64,000 nucleotides of DNA from assembly GCA_028285035.1 (NCBI GenBank), contig JANQQF010000039.1:247627-311626 (forward strand), in the 5' to 3' direction. The DNA comes from Phycisphaerae bacterium. GTDB lineage: Bacteria > Chloroflexota > Anaerolineae > 4572-78 > J111. The notes beneath the pieces were generated by a model, which saw only the letters and a list, made by a program, of their open reading frames with translations, made no database searches and was not told where the DNA came from. Shown here in pieces: positions 35,187 to 43,746 of this stretch. Made by a program: the position numbers and the translations under genes. The stretch's first letter is position 1. The number at the start of each line of letters is the position of its first letter.

Positions 35187-35504
35187 ATGAAACAAAAATT
35201 AAACTTAACCATCACTATAGATGCCTCTGCATCTACCTTACAGGCCATTAAATCCATTTCGGTTAAAAATGATGAGATCAATCCATCTTTGGCCGAAGAA
35301 TTGTCTGATTTTATTACCACCCAATTAGAACAAGCTGGGATTGATGAAGATTTTGAGCTAACTTCAGCCAAAGGGAAAATCAGTTCCAAACCAAGCTATA
35401 CGCCGGGGGGGTTAAGTTCCCGTGTCTGGTTAGAACAACAAAAGTTTAAGGGAAAGTTTCATTATTCCCCACCACCCCACTTAGGGGTTGCGTTTGGCGA
35501 TTAA
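35187..35504 (+). CDS. Small hypothetical protein
   Basis: A 105-aa acidic soluble protein of no recognised family. The central part alternates hydrophobic and charged residues (SISVKNDEINPSLAEELSDFITTQLEQAG) and the tail is Pro/Gly-rich and ends SPPPHLGVAFGD. GGGGG 5 nt before ATG 35187 fixes the start. It follows yggX by 38 bp and may be in the same transcript. Confidence 0.5.
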   Translation: MKQKLNLTITIDASASTLQAIKSISVKNDEINPSLAEELSDFITTQLEQAGIDEDFELTSAKGKISSKPSYTPGGLSSRVWLEQQKFKGKFHYSPPPHLGVAFGD

Positions 35505-35513
35505 GATATGCCA

Positions 35514-36386
35514 TTAGCCCCGTGCCAGCGTGGTGATGGCATCAGCGATTTCATCCCAACGAGGCCGGGGCAAATTGTGGCCCATATCCTCAATCAGTAG
35601 AAACTTTGCTCCAGGAATGGCAGCGGCAGTCGCTTTACCAGCCGCAGGCAGGATCAATGGGTCTACGCCACCGTGAATAACCAAAACAGGCATTGTCAGT
35701 GAACCTAGCTTCTCGGTGCGATCACCACTGGCAATCACCGCCATCATTTGATAGGACCAACCGTCGGGATGGTAACAACGGTCAAACGACCGTTGTAGAA
35801 TATCGCGTTGGTACACCGGATCAAAATGGGGCCCACTGGTCACTCGGTAGCCCTCCACTTGCAAATCAACGTACGTTTCGGGATCGCTCATATCCATTGT
35901 CAGCGAAGCTTCGACGGCGTCATCACTTTCACCACTATCTGAGACCGCTGCTGAGCGGCTGGAGGCTGACATAATAGAGGTCAAGGTGCGAACTCGATGG
36001 GGGTGTTCGATTGCAACCGTCTGAGCAATCATTCCACCCAGCGAGGTACCAACGACGTGAGCCGCCTCAACCCCCAAGGCATCCAGCACGCTGACTGTAT
36101 CCGCCGCCATATCGGATAGTGTGTATGCCGCCTCAATATTTTCGCTTGCCATCAAGGTATCCATATCGGGCGGGGTGCCGGGCGTCTTCGAAGAGAGCCC
36201 TACATCTCGATTATCAAAACGGACGATGTGAAAGTCTCGATCAATAAATCGCTGACATAATTCATCAGTCCAGTAGACCAATTGGCTGCCCAAGCCAGAA
36301 ATAAAAATGATTGTTTCATTTTTGGGATCACCTAAGGTTTCGTAGGCGATTTTGATCCCATTATTATCGGCAAATCGTTGTTCCAT
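35514..36386 (-). CDS. Alpha/beta hydrolase
   Basis: A 290-aa hydrolase with the nucleophile elbow GTSLGG (S115), the oxyanion region ISGLGSQ, an acid in HGGVDPL and the catalytic histidine in DMGHNLP. The substrate is unknown; 3-oxoadipate enol-lactonase-like esterases are the closest general match. Its gene begins 3 bp after the stop of the Rieske oxygenase gene on the same strand, so the two are an operon and the hydrolase probably acts on a related compound. Confidence 0.88.
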   Translation of the reverse strand: MEQRFADNNGIKIAYETLGDPKNETIIFISGLGSQLVYWTDELCQRFIDRDFHIVRFDNRDVGLSSKTPGTPPDMDTLMASENIEAAYTLSDMAADTVSVLDALGVEAAHVVGTSLGGMIAQTVAIEHPHRVRTLTSIMSASSRSAAVSDSGESDDAVEASLTMDMSDPETYVDLQVEGYRVTSGPHFDPVYQRDILQRSFDRCYHPDGWSYQMMAVIASGDRTEKLGSLTMPVLVIHGGVDPLILPAAGKATAAAIPGAKFLLIEDMGHNLPRPRWDEIADAITTLARG

Positions 36387-36389
36387 TGT

Positions 36390-37523
36390 CTATCGCTCCA
36401 TCGCTTCAAGATAAAGATCGTGAAAGTAACGCATCGCGTGCTCAGAAATATTATGGGCATCGGGGTCGGTAATGTACCAACCTTGCTCAAAACCCATCTG
36501 CTGCATCCCCCGCTGGACATTCTCGCACAGAAGTTTGTCTTCAATACCGACCACATTGGCATTCCATTCAGCCCGTAATTGATCCCGCCGAACAGCATCT
36601 GGATCGGGCATTGTTTCGGGCACCAGCGAGATGGTAACCCGCGAGGTTTGGTTGGGGGAAATTGGGTCAAAGCGGGAGAGGTAGAAGTTGGGGACACCAG
36701 GAAATTGACCAAAGACCGTGTTGGGAAAGAGAAACCAGAATTGGCCGACGGTTACATCGTGCTCCAAATTTAAGGGAAACGCCTTATTTTCCGATTTAAA
36801 GGCTGTGGGCGCGACTTGGTAAGTGTAGTTACGGTGGAGGGTGAAACGTGAGTCGGGGATGTTCATCATATCGTTAAAACTATGATGGGCCGTCTCACAA
36901 TGGTAGCACTCCAAATAATTGTCAATCATCACCTTCCAGTTCGCCTGGCACACGTAGCCGTAACCAAATTCCTGCTCGGTCAACTTATAGGAAACAACGT
37001 CAGGGCAAACGGAAAGGATTTGGTCGGCCAAGCCAGGGGCAAACTCAGCCAAAGATTGAGCGTGCGGATCAAGATTGACGAAGACAAAATCAAGAAGCTG
37101 CTCAACGCGCACCGAAAATAAACAAATCTGCTGCTTTTCTACACCCGTTGCTGCTGCCACGCCACGTGCGCCCAGCAATTGCCCATCCAAGGCATAGGTC
37201 CAGGCGTGGTAGAGGCAAGTGATTGCTTTTCTTTGCCCTTGTCCTTCCAGTAATGTATGCCCCCGATGGGGGCATACATTGTAAAACCCTTTGATTTCCC
37301 CCGCTTTCGTCCGCACCAGGAAAATATTCTGATCAAAAATTGATAGCGTCCGATACATTCCCGGCTCAGCTAACTCATCGACATGGCAAGCAAACTGCCA
37401 AGTTTTGAAAAAGAGCTTCACTTTTTCAGCCGCCAACACCTCATTGCTGGTATAGTAATCGGCGGCCAGGGTACGAACTCTGTCGTTCGTTTGGCTTTGT
37501 TCAATAGAGGGTATGTCCATCAT
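36390..37523 (-). CDS. Rieske oxygenase, glycine-betaine/choline monooxygenase type (alpha subunit)
   Basis: A ring-hydroxylating-dioxygenase-fold enzyme. Cluster ligands CPHRG (C87, H89) and CLYHAW (C106, H109; numbering from the upstream ATG at 37532) and the catalytic-iron motif DNYLECYHCETAHHSF (H211, H216). The E-C-Y-H-C-x-x-A-H pattern is that of GbcA, CntA, stachydrine demethylase and choline monooxygenase rather than true ring hydroxylases. It should oxidise an N-methyl group with O2 and reductase-supplied electrons, releasing formaldehyde. The fourth-codon ATG at 37523 has better spacing to AAAGG than the first. Operon with the alpha/beta hydrolase; no dedicated reductase is adjacent (see FprA at 33337). 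Confidence 0.88.
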   Translation of the reverse strand: MMDIPSIEQSQTNDRVRTLAADYYTSNEVLAAEKVKLFFKTWQFACHVDELAEPGMYRTLSIFDQNIFLVRTKAGEIKGFYNVCPHRGHTLLEGQGQRKAITCLYHAWTYALDGQLLGARGVAAATGVEKQQICLFSVRVEQLLDFVFVNLDPHAQSLAEFAPGLADQILSVCPDVVSYKLTEQEFGYGYVCQANWKVMIDNYLECYHCETAHHSFNDMMNIPDSRFTLHRNYTYQVAPTAFKSENKAFPLNLEHDVTVGQFWFLFPNTVFGQFPGVPNFYLSRFDPISPNQTSRVTISLVPETMPDPDAVRRDQLRAEWNANVVGIEDKLLCENVQRGMQQMGFEQGWYITDPDAHNISEHAMRYFHDLYLEAMER

Positions 37524-37553
37524 CGTCGACATCCTTTCCCAATCAGCTTACAT

Positions 37554-38066
37554 TTACTCCAAAATCGCAATATGAGGCAAGGCCCGATATTGCTCCCTGT
37601 AATCCAAGCCATAGCCCACCACCCAATGATCTTCAATTTCAAAGCCCAAATAATCAATCTTGACCTCGGTCTTTCGTTTACTTGGTTTACTCAACAATGA
37701 GCAAATTTTGATCGAGGCAGGATCACGATACGAGAACAAGCCTGATAAATAGCGCATCGTATAGCCTGTATCGATTATATCCTCGATAATAACCACATCA
37801 CGGCCTTCGATATCAACAGTAATATCATTGTTCAGTCGTACCGCCCCCGATTTTGTCCCTTTCTGCCCGTAACTGCCGAGCGAGATGGTATCAATCTCGG
37901 TCTTAACAGAGATAGAGCGTAGGAGATCGCTGGCGAAAAACATCGCGCCCTTCAAAACGACGATACATACTAAATCATCATAGTCGTCAGATATTTCGGC
38001 AGCTAGTTCCCTAACCCGCTGCTGAATCGTTTCTACATCAAATAATACTTTTTCGGTTGATTGCAT
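37554..38066 (-). CDS. hpt: Hypoxanthine phosphoribosyltransferase
   Basis: A 170-aa type I phosphoribosyltransferase. VVLKGAMFFASDLLR is the pyrophosphate loop, VVIIEDIIDTGYT the PRPP motif and IEDHWVVGYGLDY the base-binding end. It salvages hypoxanthine or guanine to nucleotides. GAGG lies before the start. It is 30 bp upstream of the Rieske oxygenase on the same strand, but no functional link is evident. Confidence 0.94.
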   Translation of the reverse strand: MQSTEKVLFDVETIQQRVRELAAEISDDYDDLVCIVVLKGAMFFASDLLRSISVKTEIDTISLGSYGQKGTKSGAVRLNNDITVDIEGRDVVIIEDIIDTGYTMRYLSGLFSYRDPASIKICSLLSKPSKRKTEVKIDYLGFEIEDHWVVGYGLDYREQYRALPHIAILE

Positions 38067-38101
38067 ATTTCCTCAACTGTATGTAAATTTGCAGGTCATC
38101 A

Positions 38102-39295
38102 TCAATCTACCAATGCCTGATAGACCGCCGTTCGAAAATCTTTACGGATCGGATAGTGGCTCGATGGGATACACTGGGTCATATTGATGGCAATCAATTC
38201 CTCCTTCGGGTCAATCCAGAAGAACGTTTCGGCATATCCCCCCCAGCCGTAGTCACCATTCGAACCCATAAGGCCCGATTGGGCGACATCAATCGTCACG
38301 CTACCGATTAAACCAAAGCCCCAGCCATAGTAGGGTGGACTGAACTCAAAGGAGATCGGCAGCAGGTCAGGGCCGATATGGTTCATCCGCAGCCGCTCGA
38401 CAGTTTTGCGTCCGAGAAGCCGCACTCCATCCAATTGACCATTATTCAGAAGACAGGAGGTAAAACGATAGTAATCGTGCATTGTTGAGACTGCTCCAGA
38501 GCCACCAAAATGAGCCTCAACCGGGGGTAAATATTCGGTGGTATCCGGATGATCCATCAGCGTCAACGGATTTTCGTCAGTCACACGGTAGAGCGTGGCA
38601 AAACGATCAAGTTTGTCAGGGTCGATATGGAACGCCGTGTCGACCATTCCCAACGGTTGACAAATCTGCACGTCAATAAAATCCCCCAGCGATTGCCCCG
38701 AAATGACCTCAACCAAACGTCCCACCACATCAGTCGCCATACTATAATGCCAACGTGTGCCGGGATGAAACTTTAACGGCATTTGTGCCATCCGCTTGAT
38801 CGCGGCCTCCAAGGTGTCCTCTGAGAACAGCTTTGCTTCATCATAGAGCTTATCAACGGCGTGTGGATTCTCCTCACCAAAACTGCCATAGGACAGACCC
38901 GAGGTGTGAGTCAACAGGTGTTGAATGGTAATTGGCGTTTTAGGATTAACCAGCCGACCACCCTCATACACCTTCGTCTCGCAAAACTCCGGCAGAAATT
39001 CCATGATAGGATCGTGTAAATTAAACAACGCCTGCTCATACAACATCAACAAAGCCACACTGGCAATCGGCTTGGTCATTGAGTAGATACGGAAAATTGT
39101 ATCTTCTTGGTATGGTCGTTCTGTATTGCGATCCATAAAGCCACAGCTATTCAAATACGCAATTTTGCCCCGCCGTGCAACAAGCGTCACAAAGCCCGGC
39201 AGCTTTCCTTCGTCGACATATCGCTGCATCAAGTCGCTGATACGGTTGAGGCGATTGGGGTCGAAGCCGAGGGTTGTTGGGTCATGTACTTTCAT
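38102..39295 (-). CDS. Class C beta-lactamase-like serine hydrolase
   Basis: A 397-aa protein with the S-x-x-K motif SMTK (S72, K75), the Y-S-x motif in HYSMATDVVGRLVE and an HFGGSG box. No signal peptide is visible, so it is more likely an esterase or 6-aminohexanoate-dimer-hydrolase-type enzyme than a periplasmic beta-lactamase. GGAG precedes ATG 39295. Confidence 0.85.
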   Translation of the reverse strand: MKVHDPTTLGFDPNRLNRISDLMQRYVDEGKLPGFVTLVARRGKIAYLNSCGFMDRNTERPYQEDTIFRIYSMTKPIASVALLMLYEQALFNLHDPIMEFLPEFCETKVYEGGRLVNPKTPITIQHLLTHTSGLSYGSFGEENPHAVDKLYDEAKLFSEDTLEAAIKRMAQMPLKFHPGTRWHYSMATDVVGRLVEVISGQSLGDFIDVQICQPLGMVDTAFHIDPDKLDRFATLYRVTDENPLTLMDHPDTTEYLPPVEAHFGGSGAVSTMHDYYRFTSCLLNNGQLDGVRLLGRKTVERLRMNHIGPDLLPISFEFSPPYYGWGFGLIGSVTIDVAQSGLMGSNGDYGWGGYAETFFWIDPKEELIAINMTQCIPSSHYPIRKDFRTAVYQALVD

Positions 39296-39373
39296 CGGAT
39301 AGTTCTCCAAGTGAGTGGTAAGTAGTAATTAGAGATTTTGCATAGAGATAATTACCACTTACTAATTACTTTT

Positions 39374-40507
39374 TTATTTCGCCAACCCCTTATCAAATGG
39401 CAGATCCACGACCGTGGCGGTCGCCCTCCCTAGTGGGGTTTCGACAGTCACTTGTGAGCCAAGTTCAGTCAGGTCAATGGGCAACAAGGCCAAACCGATA
39501 TTTTGTTGATATCGAGGCGACCAGGTAAAGCTCGTTAGACGGGCCTCGTCCATACTGTAACCTGGGATCGGCCAATTCTGATCATTGACAGGCAAACGAT
39601 CACCGTCGATAGTCACCCCGACCAATTTGCGTTTGATACCTTCAGCCGCAATCTTTTTGAGGGCCGCCTTGCCTACAAAATCGGCCGCCATATCAAGGTG
39701 AACATATTGCCCTAGACCCGCTTCCCACGGATTCATATCCATCAGCAAGTCATGTCCATAGTTAAGCAGATAACTCTCAATACGCTCAATGGCGTGGGGA
39801 CCGCCAGGGGCGATGTTATACTTTTCACCTGCCGCAAAAATCGTTTCCCACAACTCGACACCACGCGAGCCATCTTGTAAGTAAAGTTCATAGCCGCCCT
39901 GCTTGCTCCAACCGGAGCGGGCCAACACCATTGGAATGCCATTTAATTCGGTCTCACGAAACCAAAAGAATTTGAGATCGTTGATCCACTCGCCAAAAAG
40001 TTCGACCATCAACTCCTTAGACTTTGGCCCCTGTACCGCCAACGGGGACACATCCGGCTCGAATATTTCAACATCCAGCCCCATATGAACATTCAGGCCT
40101 TTGGCCCAAAGCAAAAGATCGTAATCTGCCAAGGACAGCCAATATCGATCTTCGGCCAGCTTGAGCATAATCGGATCATTGAGCATTCCGCCCTTATCAT
40201 CAATAATCGGCACATACATACATTGACCGACCTTGCACGAGCTAATGTCCCGACAGGTCAGATATTGGGCAAATTGTCCCGCATCTGGGCCACTAATCTC
40301 GATCTGACGCTCGACCGCCACATCCCAGAGTGTGACCCGTTTGGTCAGATTTTCATAATCGGTCATCAAATCGTGGTAAATTGAAGGCATATACATATGG
40401 TTGTAAACAGAAAGCACTTTGATGCCATGCTTGACGGTGGCTTCATAATAGGGGGATTTCCGAATACGCGCCGTCATCGCAATTTGGGGAACAGGATGTT
40501 TCATCAT
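39374..40507 (-). CDS. dmdA: DmdA-like DMSP demethylase (GcvT fold, tetrahydrofolate-dependent)
   Basis: A 377-aa aminomethyltransferase-fold protein. Blocks match what I recall of SAR11 DmdA rather than of GcvT: SPYYEATVKHG then VYNHM near the start, LWDVAVERQIEISGPDA, LTCRDISSCKVGQCMYVPIIDD, NDPIMLKL, LAVQGPKS, LKFFWF, LARSGWSKQGGYELY and the last block VVDLPF. The N-terminus also carries the R-x-R-x-S/T-PY pattern. DmdA transfers a methyl of dimethylsulfoniopropionate to tetrahydrofolate, giving methylmercaptopropionate. Length equals the family's. A Rieske remnant lies just upstream and a DddP-like gene is elsewhere in the window. DmdB/C/D are not seen. The alternative is a DmdA-like demethylase for another sulfonium or betaine. 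Confidence 0.75.
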   Translation of the reverse strand: MMKHPVPQIAMTARIRKSPYYEATVKHGIKVLSVYNHMYMPSIYHDLMTDYENLTKRVTLWDVAVERQIEISGPDAGQFAQYLTCRDISSCKVGQCMYVPIIDDKGGMLNDPIMLKLAEDRYWLSLADYDLLLWAKGLNVHMGLDVEIFEPDVSPLAVQGPKSKELMVELFGEWINDLKFFWFRETELNGIPMVLARSGWSKQGGYELYLQDGSRGVELWETIFAAGEKYNIAPGGPHAIERIESYLLNYGHDLLMDMNPWEAGLGQYVHLDMAADFVGKAALKKIAAEGIKRKLVGVTIDGDRLPVNDQNWPIPGYSMDEARLTSFTWSPRYQQNIGLALLPIDLTELGSQVTVETPLGRATATVVDLPFDKGLAK

Positions 40508-40570
40508 TGAACCTCATTATTTTTAGAAATTGAGTAAAAGGCTGACTGGCTCTTGCAACTCAATGACCAA

Positions 40571-40726
40571 TCAACCATTTTCTTTCCAGACTTTATCATG
40601 TCGAGTACAGATTTCGGGAAACGGAAGGCAGTGTTCAGTTGAAATATGATACTCAATCGCATGCGAGGGGCAAGTCACGATCTCATCATTATAAATCCAC
40701 TCCAATTGCCAATCCGGGTAGTGGCA
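40571..40726 (-). pseudogene. Remnant of a Rieske ferredoxin domain
   Basis: A 51-codon open stretch without a start codon encodes HYPDWQLEWIYNDEIVTC, CPSHAIEYHISTEH and CLPFPEICTR-type sequence. The C-P-x-H followed by a hydrophobic stretch and CLPF is the second half of a Rieske domain (compare ECPLHQGRFN at 8023). The N-terminal cluster half is missing and a stop precedes the fragment. It lies between the dmdA-like gene and the URO-D/corrinoid gene. Nothing else is evident in 40508-40808. Confidence 0.4.
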
Positions 40727-40808
40727 TTAATGTATGTGATAGAATTATTAATACGCTTTTTGTTGCAGGTGGCCTAAGGCTTCCCTTTTTCTTCCAATGA
40801 AAGATGTT

Positions 40809-42755
40809 TTATTTAACACCCAACAATGTCTTGGTCAGCCGCACTGTGGCACTAGCATCCGGGGCATACCCATCGGCCCCTACGATGTCAGCATATTCTT
40901 GATTGACTGGCGCTCCACCGACCAAAATCTTAACCTGATCTCGCAAGCCAGCCTCAGCCAAAGCCTCGATCGTAGGCTTGAACATCGGCATCGTGGTGGT
41001 TAAGAAAGCACTGAGTCCTAGGGCTTGGGGTTGGTACTTTTGCACCGCCTCAACAAAATCCTCAGGAGGTACATTGACCCCCAAATCGATCACGTCAAAC
41101 CCCGCCCCCTCTAACATCGTATTGCATAGGTTCTTGCCAATGTCGTGAATGTCCCCTTTGACGGTACCCATCACAAAGGTGCCGAGTGGTTTTGCCCCGG
41201 TTTCAGCAATAATCGGGCGTAAAATCGTCATCCCGGCTGACATCGCCCGGGCCGAAATCAGCATCTCTGGCACAAAAATCTCACCCGTTTCAAACAATCG
41301 CCCCACCTCCTCCAAGGCCGGAATCAACGCTTCAAAAAGAATAGTAAGGGGTTCCATCCCTTTGTCCAGCCCCTTTTGGGTAAATTCAGCCACGACTTGT
41401 TCATCTCCATCCAGAGTGCCGTGGTACAGTTCATCCAAAATTTCATCATCGGTGCTAAAAGTCTTGAGGCTATCAGTGGGGGGTTCCGGCGTAGGAGCGG
41501 GAGTGACCAACTCGGTGATAGGCTGGGCAGCGGGCTGACCGTTGGTGTGGGGGATTGTATGTTGTTCGATGGTCTCGGCAATCCAGCGGACCCGCTCGAT
41601 CAGATTTTGGCCAACCACCATATCACTGATCCCCAGAATGATGGGCTGATCGCCCACGGTGTCGAGAATGTGATAGACAAAGTCTTGCAATTGCTGCTCG
41701 GTGTAGGTCTCCTCTAGCAGCAACGACGGAATCGCTCCCCAAATCATCGGTCCTTTGTCGGCCCAGGCTTGCCAAACCTCATCAAAGGTCATATCCGTCA
41801 GCGGGGCAGGGGTGATCGACTCGCAAATATCCAGCCCCGACTCCGCCAGCAGCGGCAGCAGTTGACGGAGGCCACCATCGGTGTGGCTGCCTACCACTTT
41901 GCCCTGGCTGTGCAGAATGTCGGCATACTTCTGATATTGGGGCAGGTTAAATTGTTCAAAGAGTTGGGGATTGGTCATCATCCCATCGAGGTTGTCAGGA
42001 AACTCGATATAGGGGAAGTCAAAGTTGGCCAACTGGTACATATCGTCGGTGAATCGTTCATCGACTAGATCCATCAGCTTTTGGACAAATTTAGGCTGGT
42101 CATACACCGCATAAAAAAGCGGCACCTCGCCCATGTACTCCAGGAGCAACTGCTGAAAGGGCACTCGATTGGGCCACGGAATCAAGATACCGTCCGGTCC
42201 CATCTGGGCATCTTGGGCAAAAAATTCGTCATACAATGGAACATACTCGGCCCGCTCCAAAAGCCACTTGATGATCGGCCAATCCTCTTCGCCGGTAAGC
42301 AAATGCTTTTTGAGATAGGGATCCAATCCACCTTGCGGTACCATCTCTTCAGAGACCCCATAAATCAGGCTTAAGTTTCCAACGGGTGTTTTAAGCTCAA
42401 TCAAGGTGTCGCCTGCCACATCCCGGGCCACAAAGTCGGGTGCCCAGCCGCCGGGAAACCACTTAAACGTTGGGTCGGCGTCGTGAATGATCTGCTCCTC
42501 ACGAAAGGTCACGGTCATTTCCACCCCGCGAAGACGGTAAGCATAGGGATTCTCAAATTTGATGCGCCCCATCCCCACATCTTCGTGGATCTCTCTTAAA
42601 GACATACCTTGATATCGCTCCGGCATGGTATTGGTGTAAGTCCGATTACCATACCACAAATCCATCCGATCAATAAAAGGAATGCGGTCGGGTCGTTCCC
42701 CGCGCATCACGGCCAATAACCGCTCTCGTTTCGTCATTGTTGTTGATTGATCCAT
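40809..42755 (-). CDS. Fusion of URO-D-type methyltransferase and corrinoid-binding protein
   Basis: A 648-aa protein. Residues 1-400 form a URO-D superfamily domain of the methylcobamide:substrate methyltransferase type (RERLLAVMRGERPDRIPF opening; GSHTDGGLRQLLP in the middle). After a Pro-rich linker (about 410-425) comes a methionine-synthase-type cap (DDEILDELYHGTLDGDEQVV) and a B12 domain with GDIHDIGKN (His537, cobalt ligand), LGLSAFLTTTM and LVGGAPVN. Normally the methyltransferase and corrinoid protein are separate; here they are fused, so methyl transfer may be intramolecular. The substrate is probably a methoxy, thiomethyl or N-methyl compound. It lies 23 bp downstream of an IclR regulator gene on the same strand. 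AGAGGA precedes the ATG. Confidence 0.88.
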   Translation of the reverse strand: MDQSTTMTKRERLLAVMRGERPDRIPFIDRMDLWYGNRTYTNTMPERYQGMSLREIHEDVGMGRIKFENPYAYRLRGVEMTVTFREEQIIHDADPTFKWFPGGWAPDFVARDVAGDTLIELKTPVGNLSLIYGVSEEMVPQGGLDPYLKKHLLTGEEDWPIIKWLLERAEYVPLYDEFFAQDAQMGPDGILIPWPNRVPFQQLLLEYMGEVPLFYAVYDQPKFVQKLMDLVDERFTDDMYQLANFDFPYIEFPDNLDGMMTNPQLFEQFNLPQYQKYADILHSQGKVVGSHTDGGLRQLLPLLAESGLDICESITPAPLTDMTFDEVWQAWADKGPMIWGAIPSLLLEETYTEQQLQDFVYHILDTVGDQPIILGISDMVVGQNLIERVRWIAETIEQHTIPHTNGQPAAQPITELVTPAPTPEPPTDSLKTFSTDDEILDELYHGTLDGDEQVVAEFTQKGLDKGMEPLTILFEALIPALEEVGRLFETGEIFVPEMLISARAMSAGMTILRPIIAETGAKPLGTFVMGTVKGDIHDIGKNLCNTMLEGAGFDVIDLGVNVPPEDFVEAVQKYQPQALGLSAFLTTTMPMFKPTIEALAEAGLRDQVKILVGGAPVNQEYADIVGADGYAPDASATVRLTKTLLGVK

Positions 42756-42778
42756 CTTAATCCTCTTTGATTATTTTT

Positions 42779-43519
42779 TTACAATTGCCGGCTGATTTGT
42801 TGAGCTGTGTCCTGCACCAGCTTAGCGGTTTGTGCCTCGTGCGTTGCGTCTTGAATACGAAATTTTGGGGCACCAAGCGCAGCAGCCCCAACGACATCAC
42901 CTTGATGGTTGAAGATAGGCGCGGCAATACCAAGATAACCAACTTCAAATTCATCATGTCCTAAGCTTACCCCATTTTCGAGAATTTCAACGAGTTGGGG
43001 TTGCAAGGCTTTAGGGGATATTAAGGAATAGGGGGTATATCGCTCCAAATCTTGAGCCAAATAGGCCGCCTGAGCGTCAGATGACCGATGCGCCAAAAAG
43101 AGCTTACCAGGGGCAGTCACATGCATTGGATAACGTCGTCCGGCTGAGTCGCCAACCTGAATTTTGTAGCGGCAGTTAATCTGGCTGGCATATAAAACCT
43201 GATCTCCATCGGGGAGACACAGATAGATTGTTTCACCCGTTAGCTCGGCTAATTTTTGCAAATAGGGTTGAGCGACAGCAACAATCTGATCCTGCCAGGT
43301 AGTTTCATTCAACAAAGCCAGCAACCGATCTCCCAACTGGTATGCATCTTGGTTCGTCATAGATTTCACCGCCCCGACAGCGTGCAATGTCTCTAATAGA
43401 CGCACCACAGTGGTGCGTGGTAGACCAACATCTCTAGCAAGTTGTGAAATACTGACATGATCTTTATTTTCACCAATAATGTAGAGCAAAGAAAAAGCTC
43501 GTTCGACCGATTGAATCAT
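42779..43519 (-). CDS. IclR-family transcriptional regulator
   Basis: A 246-aa regulator. N-terminal winged HTH (SVERAFSLLYIIGENKDHVSISQLARDVGLPRTTVVRLLETLHAVGAV) and C-terminal IclR effector domain (GVSLGHDEFEVGYLGIAAPIFNHQGDVVGAAALGAP). It precedes the URO-D/corrinoid fusion gene by 23 bp on the same strand and probably controls it, and perhaps the divergent gene at 43747. The effector is unknown. Confidence 0.93.
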   Translation of the reverse strand: MIQSVERAFSLLYIIGENKDHVSISQLARDVGLPRTTVVRLLETLHAVGAVKSMTNQDAYQLGDRLLALLNETTWQDQIVAVAQPYLQKLAELTGETIYLCLPDGDQVLYASQINCRYKIQVGDSAGRRYPMHVTAPGKLFLAHRSSDAQAAYLAQDLERYTPYSLISPKALQPQLVEILENGVSLGHDEFEVGYLGIAAPIFNHQGDVVGAAALGAPKFRIQDATHEAQTAKLVQDTAQQISRQL

Positions 43520-43540
43520 AATTTATCCATCCAGCGGCTA

Positions 43541-43559
43541 TTATCCACACTGTGGACAA
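43541..43559. promoter_or_regulatory. Palindromic putative IclR operator
   Basis: TCCACA-C-TGTGGA with flanking TT/AA gives a near-perfect 19-bp palindrome, 22 bp upstream of the IclR start and in the gap between divergent genes. IclR proteins commonly bind such sites for autoregulation; binding here is inferred. Confidence 0.5.
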
Positions 43560-43746
43560 ATTAGCAAATGGGAGAGTGCAGAAGAAAAGCTATTTCACCT
43601 ACAAAAGTCAGGGGACTGCCTGCCTTATTAATCCCCAGCCTTCCACCCCTCCAATCTTCCATTCTTCCAGCCTCAAAAGATGCGCAGCTTTCTATTTCCA
43701 CCTATAATGACAGTCCATTTACAACGATCATACCAAGGAGACAGTC

